64,000 bases of DNA from Halobacillus sp. Marseille-Q1614 (lineage in GTDB: Bacteria > Bacillota > Bacilli > Bacillales > Halobacillaceae): contig NZ_CADDWH010000001.1 of the NCBI RefSeq assembly GCF_902809865.1, positions 3,100,001 through 3,164,000 of the forward strand, in the 5' to 3' direction. Position numbers and translations under genes: made by a program. Of the stretch, positions 48,401 to 57,032 are shown piece after piece (within the stretch, counting starts at the first letter, position 1; every line of letters begins with the position of its first letter). The notes beneath the pieces were generated by a model. The model was not told where the DNA came from and did not search any database. It saw only the letters and a list, made by a program, of their open reading frames with translations.

Positions 48401-49006
48401 ATCAACTTCTGTATCAAACAGTTCAATACGATAAGGAAACTCCGCGGTTAACGGATAAACATCAATAATTCCTCCACGGACTGAAAATTCTCCCGGACTT
48501 GCTACCATATCTACTCGTTCATAGCCCATCTGAACGAAGCGTTCTAAATACGTCTCTAATTCAATATCTTCACCAACACGAAAAGGGAGCAGGTTATGCT
48601 CCCAATAGGATTTAGGCGGCATGATTCTTTTTAATGCAGAGACAGGAGCAATCAGAACGCCTGTCTTCTGGTTCAGCCACTGGCTTAATGCATCGATTCT
48701 CTGGCTTCTGAGCTCAGGGCTGGCTACTGCTATTTCTGAAGCAATTAATTCGTTGACCGGATAGAGATGGACTTCGTTGTCTTCTGATAGTTCCAACATA
48801 TCATCATAAATTTGCTGAGCTTGAATGAGCTGGTGAGTCACTATTATGATCGGACGATCCAGCGACTCTTTAAGAATCGAGACGAGCAGGCTGCGCGAGG
48901 CACCTGACAGCCCGGCCACCATTTGTTCTTTCATTCCTGCTTCAAAACCATCAATAACAGATCGCACATCGTCATGGGGCTGTAAATAATTTTTTATACC
49001 TTGCAT
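45470..49006 (-). CDS. mfd: Transcription-repair coupling factor Mfd
   Basis: ATP-driven translocase that removes stalled RNA polymerase and recruits UvrA. 1,178 residues, the same size as B. subtilis Mfd. In order: UvrB-like domains 1a/2/1b (about 1-350), RNA polymerase-interacting domain with VHTNHGIGKYIG (about 500), RecG-like motor with Walker A GDVGYGKTEVA and the DEEQRFG box, TRG motif region, and a C-terminal inhibitory domain. It lies between fin and spoVT, as in B. subtilis. Confidence 0.97.
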   Translation of the reverse strand: MQGIKNYLQPHDDVRSVIDGFEAGMKEQMVAGLSGASRSLLVSILKESLDRPIIIVTHQLIQAQQIYDDMLELSEDNEVHLYPVNELIASEIAVASPELRSQRIDALSQWLNQKTGVLIAPVSALKRIMPPKSYWEHNLLPFRVGEDIELETYLERFVQMGYERVDMVASPGEFSVRGGIIDVYPLTAEFPYRIELFDTEVDSIRTFDSETQRSHEKLKEVSIGPATELLLTSEDFSRAADKLEGALSESLKKLSKSEAKETLNAHIERDIDRLRDAERFQELYKYIGYFYEEPVSLLDYLPENGLMVLDEMSRINETAGRLDHEEAEWYNSLLEVNQLVRGLRISFDWHDTWAKMKQPKLYLSVFMRHIPNTQPQNIVNISTRQMQQFHGQMNLLKSEMERWAKQGYSVIVLASDDTRAEKVHSVLLDYGMEASVVKASVTLPVKTPVVLKGNISSGFEWPLHKLAVLTEKELFKKRTAKPKRKQKMTNAERIKNYQELKVGDYVVHTNHGIGKYIGIETLKVGDTHKDFLMVKYSGNDKLFVPIDQIDLIQKYVGSEGKEPKVYKLGGSEWTKVKRKVQSSVEDIADDLIQLYAEREASKGFAFSKDGEMQRDFEAAFPYEETEDQVRCIEEIKEDMQRIRPMDRLLCGDVGYGKTEVAIRAAFKAVENGKQVALLVPTTILAQQHFETLQERFQDFGINIGLLSRFRTKKQQKETTDRLRKGLVDIVVGTHRILSKDIQFKDLGLLIVDEEQRFGVKHKEKIKQLKSNVDVLTLTATPIPRTLHMSMLGVRDLSVIETPPENRFPIQTYVLEYNPVFMREAVEREMARGGQVFFLFNRVENIERMSQEISALVPEARVAFAHGQMNETELENVMFSFLEGEFDVLVSTTIIETGVDIPNVNTLIVYDADRMGLSQLYQLRGRVGRSNRVAYAYFTYQKDKVLTEVAEKRLQAIKEFTELGSGFKIAMRDLSIRGAGNLLGAQQHGFIDSVGFDMYSQMLKDAIEAKRQGKEPEAIQPFQTELDLKIDAYIPDEYISDEKQKIDMYKQFQAIESIEDIHDIRDELIDRFGDYPEEVENLITVSSLKYFAKKARIESISEKKRKMVLLMETSQSQTIDGAKLFEYANKFGRMIQLGTEDNQLKVTFTWDRKTELKRYAMVEEFLQTLPELTREATSV

Positions 49007-49057
49007 CTTTAACTCCTCCGGAACTAGGAAAGCCCGCTAAAGGAGGAGCTTCCTAGT

Positions 49058-49288
49058 TTAGTGAATAAAAAAGTCTAGTTCATGATAGTGAGGATTCTGC
49101 TGTAACGACCGTTCACAGGAATCACAGATTGTCTTAATCTTCATGTTGCCCTGCGCATCATACGTAATCATTTCCTTATGATCCTCTTCGTTTAAACACT
49201 CTAAGCCAAGCTCAGAAATTTCGACGCGTTCACGGTCCAACTTTCCTACTTGGCGCTGACAATGCCGGCAATTATAGTGAATTTGCAT
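49058..49288 (-). CDS. fin: Anti-sigma-F factor Fin (YabK)
   Basis: 76 residues with two zinc-ribbon halves: CRHC (about residues 7-10) and CDSC (about 56-59). Fin is made in the forespore and inhibits sigma-F, promoting the switch to sigma-G (family knowledge). The fixed pth-fin-mfd order supports the call. The ribosome site AGGAG is upstream of the ATG. Confidence 0.92.
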   Translation of the reverse strand: MQIHYNCRHCQRQVGKLDRERVEISELGLECLNEEDHKEMITYDAQGNMKIKTICDSCERSLQQNPHYHELDFFIH

Positions 49289-49355
49289 AGATACACATCT
49301 CCTCTAAAGGTTTCATGTATCTAGTGTTACCGGCTCAAATACCACTTATACTATT

Positions 49356-49919
49356 TTACTTAGCGTTGTAATCGTTCATGACTTCCAGGAATGGTTTGGA
49401 AAGCCAGGCTTCACAGGCTTTCACTGACTGCTGGATAGACTCATCAACTGCTGCCTGCTGTTCTTTATCAAAAGTACCGAGCACATAGTCAACGACAGAC
49501 ATTGGGACAGATGGTCGTCCCACCCCTACTCGCAAACGTTTGAACTCTTTCGTTCCTAGCTGGTCAATAATGCTGCGAATTCCGTTATGTCCGCCATGCC
49601 CGCCCTTTTGACGCAGGCGTATACGGCCTGTTGGTAAATCTAAATCATCATAGATGACGAGTACGTCTTCTTCAGGGATGTCATAGTAATCCATGAATAA
49701 ACGCAAAGATTCTCCCGATAAATTCATATATGTTTGCGGCTGCAGCAATAGAACCTTTTCACCTGCCACATGTTCAATTGTGTATTTCCCTTTGAACTTC
49801 TCCTGAGAAAGGCTCCAATTGTTTAGCTTTGCCAGTTCATCAATAACCATAAACCCGATATTATGGCGGGTTTTTTCATATTTTTTCCCTGGATTTCCGA
49901 GGCCTACAATGCACTTCAT
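49356..49919 (-). CDS. pth: Peptidyl-tRNA hydrolase (SpoVC)
   Basis: Releases tRNA from peptidyl-tRNAs that drop off ribosomes; essential. 187 residues with [18 protein letters not shown] (catalytic His19), the [13 protein letters not shown] acidic stretch, and GGHNGIRSI. Known as spoVC in B. subtilis because of a temperature-sensitive sporulation allele. It lies 135 bp after the rplY gene, separated by a terminator. Confidence 0.96.
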   Translation of the reverse strand: MKCIVGLGNPGKKYEKTRHNIGFMVIDELAKLNNWSLSQEKFKGKYTIEHVAGEKVLLLQPQTYMNLSGESLRLFMDYYDIPEEDVLVIYDDLDLPTGRIRLRQKGGHGGHNGIRSIIDQLGTKEFKRLRVGVGRPSVPMSVVDYVLGTFDKEQQAAVDESIQQSVKACEAWLSKPFLEVMNDYNAK

Positions 49920-50004
49920 TTCGAAATCTTCCTTTGTCTATTCATATTCGTTCCATTATAACAAATCTATCTGAAAAAAATTGTCTAAATGTTGGTTCAT
50001 CCAC

Positions 50005-50033
50005 AAAAAAGGGCGCAACCCTCGGCTACGCCC
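50005..50033 (-). terminator. rplY terminator
   Basis: Stem GGGCGTAGCC/GGTTGCGCCC followed by TTTTTT on the minus strand, about 20 bp after the rplY stop. Confidence 0.85.
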
Positions 50034-50054
50034 CTCTTTGTATATATCTCTTTA

Positions 50055-50732
50055 TTACTCTTTATTTTCTTTATCTTCTTTTTCTTCGTTATCCTGCTGC
50101 TGATCGTCGTCAGAACCTTCTTCTTCACCGACAACCTCCGGCTCTTCGTCAGCGTTATCAAGCTCTGGTTCTTCCGGCATTTCTTCCGGTGGAGTAACAG
50201 AAACAATCGTCGTATTTTCATCTTCTGTGATTTCATAATTACGAGATTCCTTCAGGTCACTAACCATAACACTGTCACCGATGTTTAGCTCGGATACGTC
50301 AACAACGATCTCTTCAGGGATATCGCGCGGCTTAGCTCTGATTGCCAATTCATAAAGCGGCTGCTGAACAACTCCGCCTTCTTTTGCACCTGCAGCTTCA
50401 CCCTCTAGGTGTACAGGTACTTCAACATCCATCTCTTCGGACATGTTTACAATGTAGAAGTCCGCATGAAGAAGTTCATCTTTTAATGGATCAATTTGAT
50501 ACTCGTGCAGCATAACATCTACAGTAGAGCCGCCGTCAATATCAAGGGAAATGATCGCATTCTTACCTTCATCACGTACGGTTTTCAATAATTCAATGCT
50601 GTTAACCGATACGTTAACTGGTTCTTTATCTTTACCATAGACTACTCCAGGAACATTACCTTCCTGACGCAATCCTCTTGTTACTGATTGTTTAAGGTCT
50701 TTTCTTTGATCTGCTTTTAATGTAATAGCCAC
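50055..50732 (-). CDS. rplY: Ribosomal protein L25/general stress protein Ctc
   Basis: 5S rRNA-binding protein of the 50S subunit, stress-induced in B. subtilis. 225 residues: L25 domain (1-95), TL5/Ctc C-terminal domain (about 100-182), then a very acidic tail of some 40 residues (runs of E and D with N, Q and K). The tail is longer than usual and fits a high-salt cytoplasm. The start is GTG at 50730-50732 with GGAGGAG upstream. A sigma-B-like promoter precedes it. Confidence 0.95.
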   Translation of the reverse strand: MAITLKADQRKDLKQSVTRGLRQEGNVPGVVYGKDKEPVNVSVNSIELLKTVRDEGKNAIISLDIDGGSTVDVMLHEYQIDPLKDELLHADFYIVNMSEEMDVEVPVHLEGEAAGAKEGGVVQQPLYELAIRAKPRDIPEEIVVDVSELNIGDSVMVSDLKESRNYEITEDENTTIVSVTPPEEMPEEPELDNADEEPEVVGEEEGSDDDQQQDNEEKEDKENKE

Positions 50733-50772
50733 AATAATCTCCTCCAGTTAATTAACCATCTATTTTATTCTG

Positions 50773-50798
50773 GTTCCCAACTCTGATAGAAATTAAAC
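50773..50798 (-). promoter_or_regulatory. Sigma-B-like promoter for rplY/ctc
   Basis: Minus strand GTTTAA (50793-50798), 14-bp spacer, GGGAAC (50773-50778). B. subtilis ctc is a classic sigma-B gene with the same elements in the same place. Confidence 0.6.
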
Positions 50799-50820
50799 AT
50801 TTTTTATTACAATAAACTAA

Positions 50821-51774
50821 TTAATCAAACAAAATACTTACTGATTGACGTTCGTGGACACGGATAATTGCTTCACTGATTAACGGAGCAACGGAAAGCT
50901 GGGTAATTTTATCAATTGCTTTTTCTTCACCTAGTGGAATGGTGTTTGTTACGACAAGCTCTTTAATCCTGGAGTTGTCGATGCGCTCAATCGCTGGGCC
51001 TGACAGTACAGGGTGTGTACAGCAAGCATACACATTTTTCGCGCCATTTTCCACTAAAGCGTTAGCAGCAAGAGTGATCGTACCCGCAGTGTCGATGATA
51101 TCATCAATCATAATCGCTGTTTTACCTTCGATATTACCGACAATATTCATCACCTCAGCCACATTTGGCCTTGGCCGGCGCTTATCGATAATAGCGATAG
51201 GAGCTTTTAATCGATCGGCCATTTTACGGGCTCTCGTTACCCCTCCATGGTCAGGGGAAACAACAACGACATCATCAAAATTCTTTGACTCAAAATAATC
51301 GGAAAGAATTGGTACACCAACAAGGTGATCAATCGGCATATCGAAGAATCCTTGAATTTGCGGTGCGTGCAGGTCCAGCATAATGACACGGGTTGCGCCC
51401 GCTGTCTCAAGCAGGTTAGCTACAAGCTTGGCAGTGATTGGTTCACGGGCACGTGCCTTACGATCCTGACGCGCATACCCATAATAAGGCATTACGATGT
51501 TAATCGTACGAGCTGAGGCTCGTTTTAAAGCATCAATCATAATAAGCAATTCCATAATGTGCTGATTGACCGGTGCACATGTCGACTGTACGACATATAC
51601 GTCACACCCACGAATACTTTCGTCGATGTTGATTTGAATCTCTCCGTCACTAAAGCTTGTTACCGTACACTTACCTAGGTCGGTGCCGATATTCTCCGCA
51701 ATTTCTTTTGCCAGCTCAGGATTAGAATTGAGAGAGAAGACTTTCAATTTAGAATCCTTATATCCAGTTGCCAT
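50821..51774 (-). CDS. prs: Ribose-phosphate pyrophosphokinase
   Basis: Makes PRPP from ribose 5-phosphate and ATP for purine, pyrimidine, His, Trp and NAD synthesis. 317 residues with the flexible loop [18 protein letters not shown] (about 98-115), [13 protein letters not shown], and the PRPP-binding motif [13 protein letters not shown]. It follows glmU by 14 bp in a glmU-prs operon. Confidence 0.97.
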   Translation of the reverse strand: MATGYKDSKLKVFSLNSNPELAKEIAENIGTDLGKCTVTSFSDGEIQINIDESIRGCDVYVVQSTCAPVNQHIMELLIMIDALKRASARTINIVMPYYGYARQDRKARAREPITAKLVANLLETAGATRVIMLDLHAPQIQGFFDMPIDHLVGVPILSDYFESKNFDDVVVVSPDHGGVTRARKMADRLKAPIAIIDKRRPRPNVAEVMNIVGNIEGKTAIMIDDIIDTAGTITLAANALVENGAKNVYACCTHPVLSGPAIERIDNSRIKELVVTNTIPLGEEKAIDKITQLSVAPLISEAIIRVHERQSVSILFD

Positions 51775-51788
51775 GGATGAACCCTCCG

Positions 51789-53168
51789 TTAATCTTTTTT
51801 ATTCGGCTGCATTTTACTAGCGTAGCCTTCTTTATTCGTTTGACGAGATCGAGCGATAGATAATGCATCTGCTGGTACATCTTGATTAATGGTGGATCCA
51901 GCCGCTACATAAGCTCCTTTGCCTACTGTAACTGGAGCGATTAAGTTCGAATTACAGCCGATAAAGGCCTCATCCTCAATAGTCGTCAAATGTTTATTGG
52001 CACCATCATAGTTCACAGTAATTGTACCACAACCGACATTCACTCCGCTCCCCACTTCTGCATCTCCAATGTAGCTTAAGTGTGAAGCTTTGCTTCCATC
52101 TCCAAACGATGCTTTCTTAATTTCTACAAAATTGCCGACTTTAACATCATTTCCTAATGAAGAATCAGGACGAATATGAGCGAATGGCCCAATCTGAACC
52201 CGCTCTCCAATACGGCTGTCTGCTGCTACACTTTGCTTAACTACTGTGCCTGCACCGACAGAACAGTTCGTAATCGTGGAGTGAGGTCCGACAGTTACAT
52301 CATCTTCTATAATTGTGGGCCCTTCAATAACTGAACCAGGATAGATCGTAACATCCTGTCCAATCGTTACGTCAGGTCCGATGTACGTCTGTGCAGGATC
52401 AACAATCGTAACTCCATTACGCATATGAGCTTCATTAATTCTCTGCTTCATCAATTTTTCAGCCTTGGCCAAAGCAACTCGGTCATTTACTCCTAATGCC
52501 TCAGAGAAGTCGGTCGTTTGATACGCACTTACGACCTCACCCTGATCTTTTAGAATCTGAATGACGTCTGGAAGGTAATATTCTCCCTGTGCATTGTCAT
52601 TGGAAACATTCTGTAAGGATTCAAAAAGCAGCTCATTGTCAAAGCAATACGTTCCTGTATTGATTTCCTGTACGGCCTGCTCTTCCTCAGAGGCATCCTT
52701 TTGCTCAACAATCCGCTTCACTTGGCCATTTCCACCGCGAATGACACGGCCGTAGCCTGTCGGATCCTCGGCATGCGCCGTAAGAATAGTTGCTTTCGCC
52801 TCTTTTTCCACATGATGATCGATCATGTTTTGAAGGGTCTCATCTGTTAATAAAGGAGTGTCACCACAAGCAACTATCGTAACACCCTGCTTTCCTGCCA
52901 AAATGCTTTCCGCCTGCTGAACAGCATGACCTGTTCCAAGCTGTTCCTCCTGGATCACATAATGACTGTCTTTTCCGAGCTGGTCTTGTACTTTTTCAGC
53001 ACCATAACCGACAACAGTTATTAATTCATCAAGCTGTAATTTATTAAGTTGATCAACCACGTGTTGAACCATAGGCTTCCCGCAAACTGGATGCAAAACT
53101 TTATACAGTTTTGACTTCATACGGGTACCTTGGCCAGCGGCTAAAACTACTGCATATTTTTGGGTCAT
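51789..53168 (-). CDS. glmU: Bifunctional UDP-GlcNAc synthesis enzyme GlmU
   Basis: Acetylates glucosamine-1-phosphate and then uridylylates it, giving UDP-GlcNAc for cell wall. 459 residues. The N-terminal uridyltransferase starts [20 protein letters not shown]; the C-terminal half (from about 250) is a left-handed beta-helix of hexapeptide repeats with the acetyltransferase site ([20 protein letters not shown]). GGAGG is 7 nt before the ATG. It has its own promoter. Confidence 0.97.
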   Translation of the reverse strand: MTQKYAVVLAAGQGTRMKSKLYKVLHPVCGKPMVQHVVDQLNKLQLDELITVVGYGAEKVQDQLGKDSHYVIQEEQLGTGHAVQQAESILAGKQGVTIVACGDTPLLTDETLQNMIDHHVEKEAKATILTAHAEDPTGYGRVIRGGNGQVKRIVEQKDASEEEQAVQEINTGTYCFDNELLFESLQNVSNDNAQGEYYLPDVIQILKDQGEVVSAYQTTDFSEALGVNDRVALAKAEKLMKQRINEAHMRNGVTIVDPAQTYIGPDVTIGQDVTIYPGSVIEGPTIIEDDVTVGPHSTITNCSVGAGTVVKQSVAADSRIGERVQIGPFAHIRPDSSLGNDVKVGNFVEIKKASFGDGSKASHLSYIGDAEVGSGVNVGCGTITVNYDGANKHLTTIEDEAFIGCNSNLIAPVTVGKGAYVAAGSTINQDVPADALSIARSRQTNKEGYASKMQPNKKD

Positions 53169-53200
53169 GAAGGAACCTCCATCCTATTTATCCATTATGA

Positions 53201-53229
53201 ATAATATCTTAAAACCAATATGATTTCAA
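53201..53229 (-). promoter_or_regulatory. Predicted sigma-A promoter for glmU-prs
   Basis: Minus strand TTGAAA, 17-bp spacer, TATTAT, about 30 bp before the glmU start. Confidence 0.6.
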
Positions 53230-53543
53230 CATGTACCTATTGCCATTGTAAGGTCCCAGGCTATTTCCAAAGCTCTTTTAATTATTATAGGGAGACTGCT
53301 CGCTTTTTGCGGTCCCACAAGACGTGAGCTCGCTCGATGGCAGCAGACAAAGAACTCGCTGATTTCACGTCCACCGCAGAAAAAGACATGTCTTTTGAGG
53401 ACGTACAGAACTTAATCGAACTTCTTTTTTATCAGGGCATCCTCGATCTCGACCTCACTCCGGGGTCCGCAGGCCGTCCATTTTTAAAGCAGGAATTTCG
53501 TGCTCCAAATCATCCAACCATCTTTTTAACAGCAGCTCAAAAC
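53230..53543. other. spoVG-glmU gap without a convincing gene
   Basis: About 315 bp. Near 53291-53312 is a segment whose complement, CCGCAAAAAGCGAGC, shares AAAGCGAGC with the palindromic repeats elsewhere in the window. A plus-strand frame of 79 codons (53337-53576) has reasonable-looking codons but no ribosome site and ends inside the spoVG terminator, so I do not call it a gene. Confidence 0.45.
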
Positions 53544-53581
53544 AAAAAGGAAGCCGGACCCCCCTTGAAGGTCTGACTTCC
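53544..53581 (-). terminator. spoVG terminator
   Basis: 12-bp stem GGAAGTCAGACC/GGTCCGGCTTCC (one mismatch) followed by TTTTTGTTTT on the minus strand. Confidence 0.85.
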
Positions 53582-53600
53582 TTTTTTAAAGACTCTTAAA

Positions 53601-53897
53601 TTAAGAAGCACCTGCTTCTTCAAATTCAACTTCTGATTCCGCTTCACCTACATTGTGATACTCTTCAAGCACTGCTTCCTGAATCTTGCCGCGTGTCCCT
53701 GAGTTGATTGGATGGGCGATATCACGGAATTCACCATCAGGAGTGCGCTTGCTAGGCATAGCTACAAACAAGCCGTTGTTGCCATCAATCACCCTTATGT
53801 CATGGACAACAAACTCCTGATCCAAGGTAATAGAAGCAATTGCTCGCATTCTTCCTTCGGTATTTACGCGTCGCAGTCTTACGTCAGTTACTTCCAT
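53601..53897 (-). CDS. spoVG: Septation/stage V regulator SpoVG
   Basis: 98 residues. The conserved N-terminal 85 residues include [20 protein letters not shown] and [17 protein letters not shown]; SpoVG proteins bind nucleic acid and influence septation and virulence or sporulation genes. The last residues are acidic and variable. A textbook sigma-H promoter lies upstream. In B. subtilis yabJ (ridA) separates purR and spoVG; here only 174 bp lie between, with no ridA. Confidence 0.96.
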   Translation of the reverse strand: MEVTDVRLRRVNTEGRMRAIASITLDQEFVVHDIRVIDGNNGLFVAMPSKRTPDGEFRDIAHPINSGTRGKIQEAVLEEYHNVGEAESEVEFEEAGAS

Positions 53898-53937
53898 TAA
53901 AGTTCACCACCTTTTCCCCAAAAAGAACTTATTAAAC

Positions 53938-53967
53938 CAATTCCACACAACAAAATGAAAATCCTGC
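53938..53967 (-). promoter_or_regulatory. Sigma-H promoter for spoVG
   Basis: Minus strand GCAGGATTT (53959-53967), 12-bp spacer, GTGGAATTG (53938-53946), essentially the B. subtilis spoVG promoter. Confidence 0.85.
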
Positions 53968-54026
53968 TAATTTCACAAAAAAATTTAAAAGATATGTAAA
54001 ATTCTAATTATATAAGGCTTTTTACT

Positions 54027-54057
54027 CAAAAAAAGCCTTTATCTAAGGATAAAGGCT
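54027..54057 (-). terminator. purR terminator
   Basis: 10-bp stem AGCCTTTATC/GATAAAGGCT followed by seven T residues on the minus strand. Confidence 0.88.
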
Positions 54058-54071
54058 CTCTAAAATAAATA

Positions 54072-54887
54072 TTAATTTTTGAAAAGGTTTCCTGGATGAA
54101 TTTCAATTTTCGGCTGACGGTTATCAACGTTCATAATCTGCACAATCGACACGTAATCGTCTACGACACGATCCTCTTCTTCATCTTCCGCTTCCGCAAG
54201 AACACCGATACCAGCGACTTCTGCATTGAATTCCTTCAGCAGGCTTCTCATTCCGTTAATCGTTCCACCGGCTTTCATAAAGTCGTCGATAATACATACT
54301 TTTGATCCTTCAGCCAGCGAGCGTTTCGTTAAGACCATCGTCTGAATCTTTCTCGTCGAACCCGAAACATAATTAATGCTTACTGTAGATCCTTCGGTGA
54401 CTTTTGGATCGCGTCTAACGATGACAACCGGGACATTCAAGTATGAGGCAACGGCATAGGCTAACGGGATGCCTTTTGTCGCCACGGTCATTACAGCATC
54501 TATTTCCTTGTCCGCAAAAGCTGAAGCTAAGAGACGCCCGATGTTTCTTACCGTTTCAGGCTCCCCTAACAAATCACTCATAAACAAATAGCCGCCCGGA
54601 AGAATCCGCTCCGGATCCTCCAGTCGATCGCAAAGCTCTTTTACAAAGGACTTGCTGAAATCCTCTGAAAAAGCGGGAATATATTTTACTCCTCCTGCCG
54701 CTCCGGAGACTGTCTCCAGATGACCAATCCCTTCATTTTGAAACATTTTATTAATAATCGCTAAATCTTCGCTGATAGAGGATTTAGCTGCTTCATATTT
54801 TTCTGATAAAAAAGGCAGAGATATCAGCCGCCTTGGCTGATCTAGAACATAATGAGTCATCGCCACCAGTCGTTCGCTTCTTTTCAT
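54072..54887 (-). CDS. purR: Purine operon repressor PurR
   Basis: PRPP-sensing repressor of purine synthesis genes in Bacilli. 271 residues: N-terminal winged helix (about 1-75) and a phosphoribosyltransferase-like domain with the PRPP motif VCIIDDFMKAGGTING (about 197-212). I start at the ATG 54885-54887 (MKRSERLV) with GAGGTG upstream; a GTG three codons earlier lies within that site. A PurBox-like sequence just upstream suggests autoregulation. Confidence 0.95.
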   Translation of the reverse strand: MKRSERLVAMTHYVLDQPRRLISLPFLSEKYEAAKSSISEDLAIINKMFQNEGIGHLETVSGAAGGVKYIPAFSEDFSKSFVKELCDRLEDPERILPGGYLFMSDLLGEPETVRNIGRLLASAFADKEIDAVMTVATKGIPLAYAVASYLNVPVVIVRRDPKVTEGSTVSINYVSGSTRKIQTMVLTKRSLAEGSKVCIIDDFMKAGGTINGMRSLLKEFNAEVAGIGVLAEAEDEEEDRVVDDYVSIVQIMNVDNRQPKIEIHPGNLFKN

Positions 54888-54900
54888 GAAAGACACCTCA

Positions 54901-54913
54901 AAATCCGAATATT
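54901..54913 (+). promoter_or_regulatory. PurBox-like operator before purR
   Basis: AAATCCGAATATT matches the PurR half-site consensus (AWWWCCGAACWWT) with one mismatch; it lies 13 bp before the purR start. Confidence 0.5.
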
Positions 54914-54946
54914 ATCTTTAAATATATCAGATTTGTACGGTTTTTT

Positions 54947-55813
54947 TCAAGTGGTTTCTCTTGTTCCTAACATTCTGACCATATAAACCTCCGGACAAAA
55001 CCCTTTCAGGCTGTTATAAATCCGGTGAACCTTCGCGTCCTGCGACACTAAAGCAAATACAGTCGGACCGCTTCCACTCATTAGCACGGCCTCTGCCCCG
55101 GCCTGCTTCATCTTTTCTTTAATCTGGTCCACTTCAGGATGGAGCTTTGTCGTTACACCTTCTAACGTGTTTGACACCTGGGCGCAAATATCTTCAAAGC
55201 TTCCCCTATGAAGCGCATCGATCATCGCCTGCGTATCAGGATGCTCGGCTTTTTGAATATTGAGCTTCTGATAGATGGACTGAGTCGATACCCCAATGGC
55301 GGGCTTAGCTAGTACCACCCAGCAAGGAGGCGGTGCTGGAAGCTCCTCAATCTTCTCCCCGCGTCCGCGGGCTACCGCTGTACCTCCATACACACAGAAC
55401 GAGACATCAGAGCCGATCTGCGCCCCAAGCTCTGCCAGCGTATCGATACTCGCATTAATATTCCACAGCTTATTCAGCCCTCTCAGGACCGCAGCCGCAT
55501 CACTGCTTCCCCCTGCAAGACCCGCAGCTACGGGTATATTTTTTTCCAGGAAGATATAAACTCCCTGCTTTATTTGAAAATGCTTCTGCATTAACTGAGC
55601 AGCCCGGTAGGCTAAGTTTCGTTCATCATTTGGAACAAATCGACTCTCCGATTCTATTTTAATCTTACCGCCGGATAACAGCGATAATTCAATGCGATCG
55701 GCCAGGTCAACAGTCGTCATGACCATCTCAACCTCGTGGTAACCATCCGTACGTTTATGTAACACATCAAGAGACAGGTTGATTTTAGCCGGCGCTTTTT
55801 CTAATACAACCAT
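54947..55813 (-). CDS. ispE: 4-diphosphocytidyl-2-C-methylerythritol kinase IspE
   Basis: GHMP kinase acting between IspD and IspF in the MEP pathway. 288 residues with [13 protein letters not shown] at the start, the ATP-binding [20 protein letters not shown] loop (about 91-110), and the C-terminal [11 protein letters not shown] motif. It completes, with ispDF in the same window, three successive MEP steps. It follows sspF with a 290-bp gap and is 60 bp before purR. Confidence 0.95.
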   Translation of the reverse strand: MVVLEKAPAKINLSLDVLHKRTDGYHEVEMVMTTVDLADRIELSLLSGGKIKIESESRFVPNDERNLAYRAAQLMQKHFQIKQGVYIFLEKNIPVAAGLAGGSSDAAAVLRGLNKLWNINASIDTLAELGAQIGSDVSFCVYGGTAVARGRGEKIEELPAPPPCWVVLAKPAIGVSTQSIYQKLNIQKAEHPDTQAMIDALHRGSFEDICAQVSNTLEGVTTKLHPEVDQIKEKMKQAGAEAVLMSGSGPTVFALVSQDAKVHRIYNSLKGFCPEVYMVRMLGTRETT

Positions 55814-56071
55814 ACCTACACCTCCTCAAGGCGCGTAATCTTCTTTCAGCATTGTATCATAAAAAATGTTCGTGTGGAGGCTTTGGTGACGAGGATAGGC
55901 GGCGGCGCGCTGGTTTGGGACTTTTTGCTGAGCTGTAGCCAGGGGCCGAGATTGAGAAGTGGGCTGGACGGCTTATCGGTGTTCTTGCATGGCTTTTTGA
56001 CGTTTGTTCTTTTTTAGCGATCAGCACCGATTTTTGCGAAAAATCCAGCCTAGGCCAGCTTTTAAACGCCT

Positions 56072-56102
56072 AAAAAACCGCTCAGCCAAACAGCTGAGCG
56101 GT
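56072..56102 (-). terminator. sspF terminator
   Basis: 10-bp stem ACCGCTCAGC/GCTGAGCGGT with a 6-nt loop and TTTTTTAG on the minus strand. Confidence 0.85.
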
Positions 56103-56108
56103 CATTAC

Positions 56109-56291
56109 TTACTTTTGGTTGTTGTTCATCATCTGTTCTTCGGCCATCTGGATCGCACGTTTTACCATGTTCCCAGCGTCACGGGTCGTAATTCCGCCCC
56201 AGCCCTCTTTTTGAACCTTGTCGTAAAATCCAAGCTCTTTTGCGATTTCCTCTTTCAACGAATCGGACATCATGCTTCTTCTGCGCCCCAT
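56109..56291 (-). CDS. sspF: Small acid-soluble spore protein SspF
   Basis: 60-residue alpha/beta-type SASP relative that coats spore DNA or assists its protection. The conserved parts are [15 protein letters not shown] and [18 protein letters not shown], with a Gln/Asn-rich end. The position between veg and ispE is that of B. subtilis sspF (0.3 kb). AAAGGAG is upstream of the ATG. Confidence 0.94.
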   Translation of the reverse strand: MGRRRSMMSDSLKEEIAKELGFYDKVQKEGWGGITTRDAGNMVKRAIQMAEEQMMNNNQK

Positions 56292-56416
56292 CGTATTCAG
56301 CTCCTTTCGCCATAGCTAGCTACGACACGTTTATTATTCGCAGTCAGCAGGGAAAAGATGTGAGGAAGTATTCGGTAACTGAGGCATTTCAACTATTTCT
56401 CGGTTGTGGCTCTCAT

Positions 56417-56544
56417 GATACCAGGTACCGAATAGCTATATAAGAGGCTCTGAGCTCAACAAGAGTTTCGGTACCTGGTACCAACCTGCTCTCTTCCGGC
56501 GTTTCAGCTGATCCGCCGCTGTCGCTCTACCGGTACCTGGTACC
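56417..56544. repeat. Cluster of three GGTACC-type palindromic repeats
   Basis: Copies at 56417-56432 (GATACCAGGTACCGAA), 56467-56482 (TTCGGTACCTGGTACC, the inverted partner) and 56532-56544 (GGTACCTGGTACC). A weak relative, TTCGGTAACTGAGG, is near 56370. The first two could form a 15-bp stem around a 34-nt loop. Confidence 0.75.
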
Positions 56545-56552
56545 CCAAAAAA

Positions 56553-56582
56553 CAAAAAAACAGTAACCTTTTTGGTTACTGT
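56553..56582 (-). terminator. veg terminator
   Basis: 9-bp stem ACAGTAACC/GGTTACTGT with a 5-nt loop, then TTTTTTTG on the minus strand; it overlaps the veg stop. Confidence 0.88.
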
Positions 56583-56836
56583 TCCATAGCCATTGTTGAT
56601 AAATCGTCGAAGCTAAGTTCGACTGTCTCTGTGAGTACATCTGCATAACTATATGATACACGTTCGAAAGCATTTTCTTCTTGGTCTAACTCAACAATAA
56701 ATACCGCAGGGTATGTTTCTGCAAGAACACCTGTGCGTTCAATTGTCTTACGACGTCCACCGTTTGCTTTTAATGTTAAACGTTTACCAATTTGCCCCTC
56801 AAGGGATTGTTTGATTTCTACTAACGTTTTAGCCAC
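56576..56836 (-). CDS. veg: Veg protein
   Basis: 86 residues, the B. subtilis length, with the highly conserved [19 protein letters not shown] and [18 protein letters not shown]. Veg stimulates biofilm formation and is very strongly expressed in vegetative cells. The start is GTG at 56834-56836 ([10 protein letters not shown]), with GGTGGAG upstream; an earlier GTG in the frame lies inside this site. Two strong promoters lie upstream. Confidence 0.94.
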   Translation of the reverse strand: MAKTLVEIKQSLEGQIGKRLTLKANGGRRKTIERTGVLAETYPAVFIVELDQEENAFERVSYSYADVLTETVELSFDDLSTMAMEQ

Positions 56837-56859
56837 TACACTCCACCTCACTAAAGATT

Positions 56860-56888
56860 AATATACCATCATTTCTGGACAAAGTCAA
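56860..56888 (-). promoter_or_regulatory. veg promoter P2
   Basis: Minus strand TTGACT, 17-bp spacer, TATATT, 23 bp before the start codon. The GGTATATTAAT context equals that of the rRNA promoters. Confidence 0.75.
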
Positions 56889-56900
56889 ATAAAATATTTA

Positions 56901-56930
56901 ATTATACCAATAGGTTAAAATCAATGTCAA
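56901..56930 (-). promoter_or_regulatory. veg promoter P1
   Basis: Minus strand TTGACA, 18-bp spacer, TATAAT: consensus hexamers. Tandem with P2. Confidence 0.8.
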
Positions 56931-57032
56931 CATAATAATTTGTAGATTAGGGGCTAATTTATTAATTTTATAAAATAAAAAATCCCCTCATGCCATAAGC
57001 TGCGGCGTTTCCCCAGATAATGATTGTATTCG

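Noticed and set aside
53337-53576. A 79-codon plus frame between glmU and spoVG
   Set aside because: No ribosome site before the ATG, an in-frame stop 10 bases upstream, and its end lies in the spoVG terminator. Composition looks somewhat coding, so it may be a relic, but I cannot name one.
55814-56071. G/C-rich gap between ispE and sspF, checked for a gene or repeat
   Set aside because: No frame with a ribosome site and no clear palindrome or match to the two repeat families.
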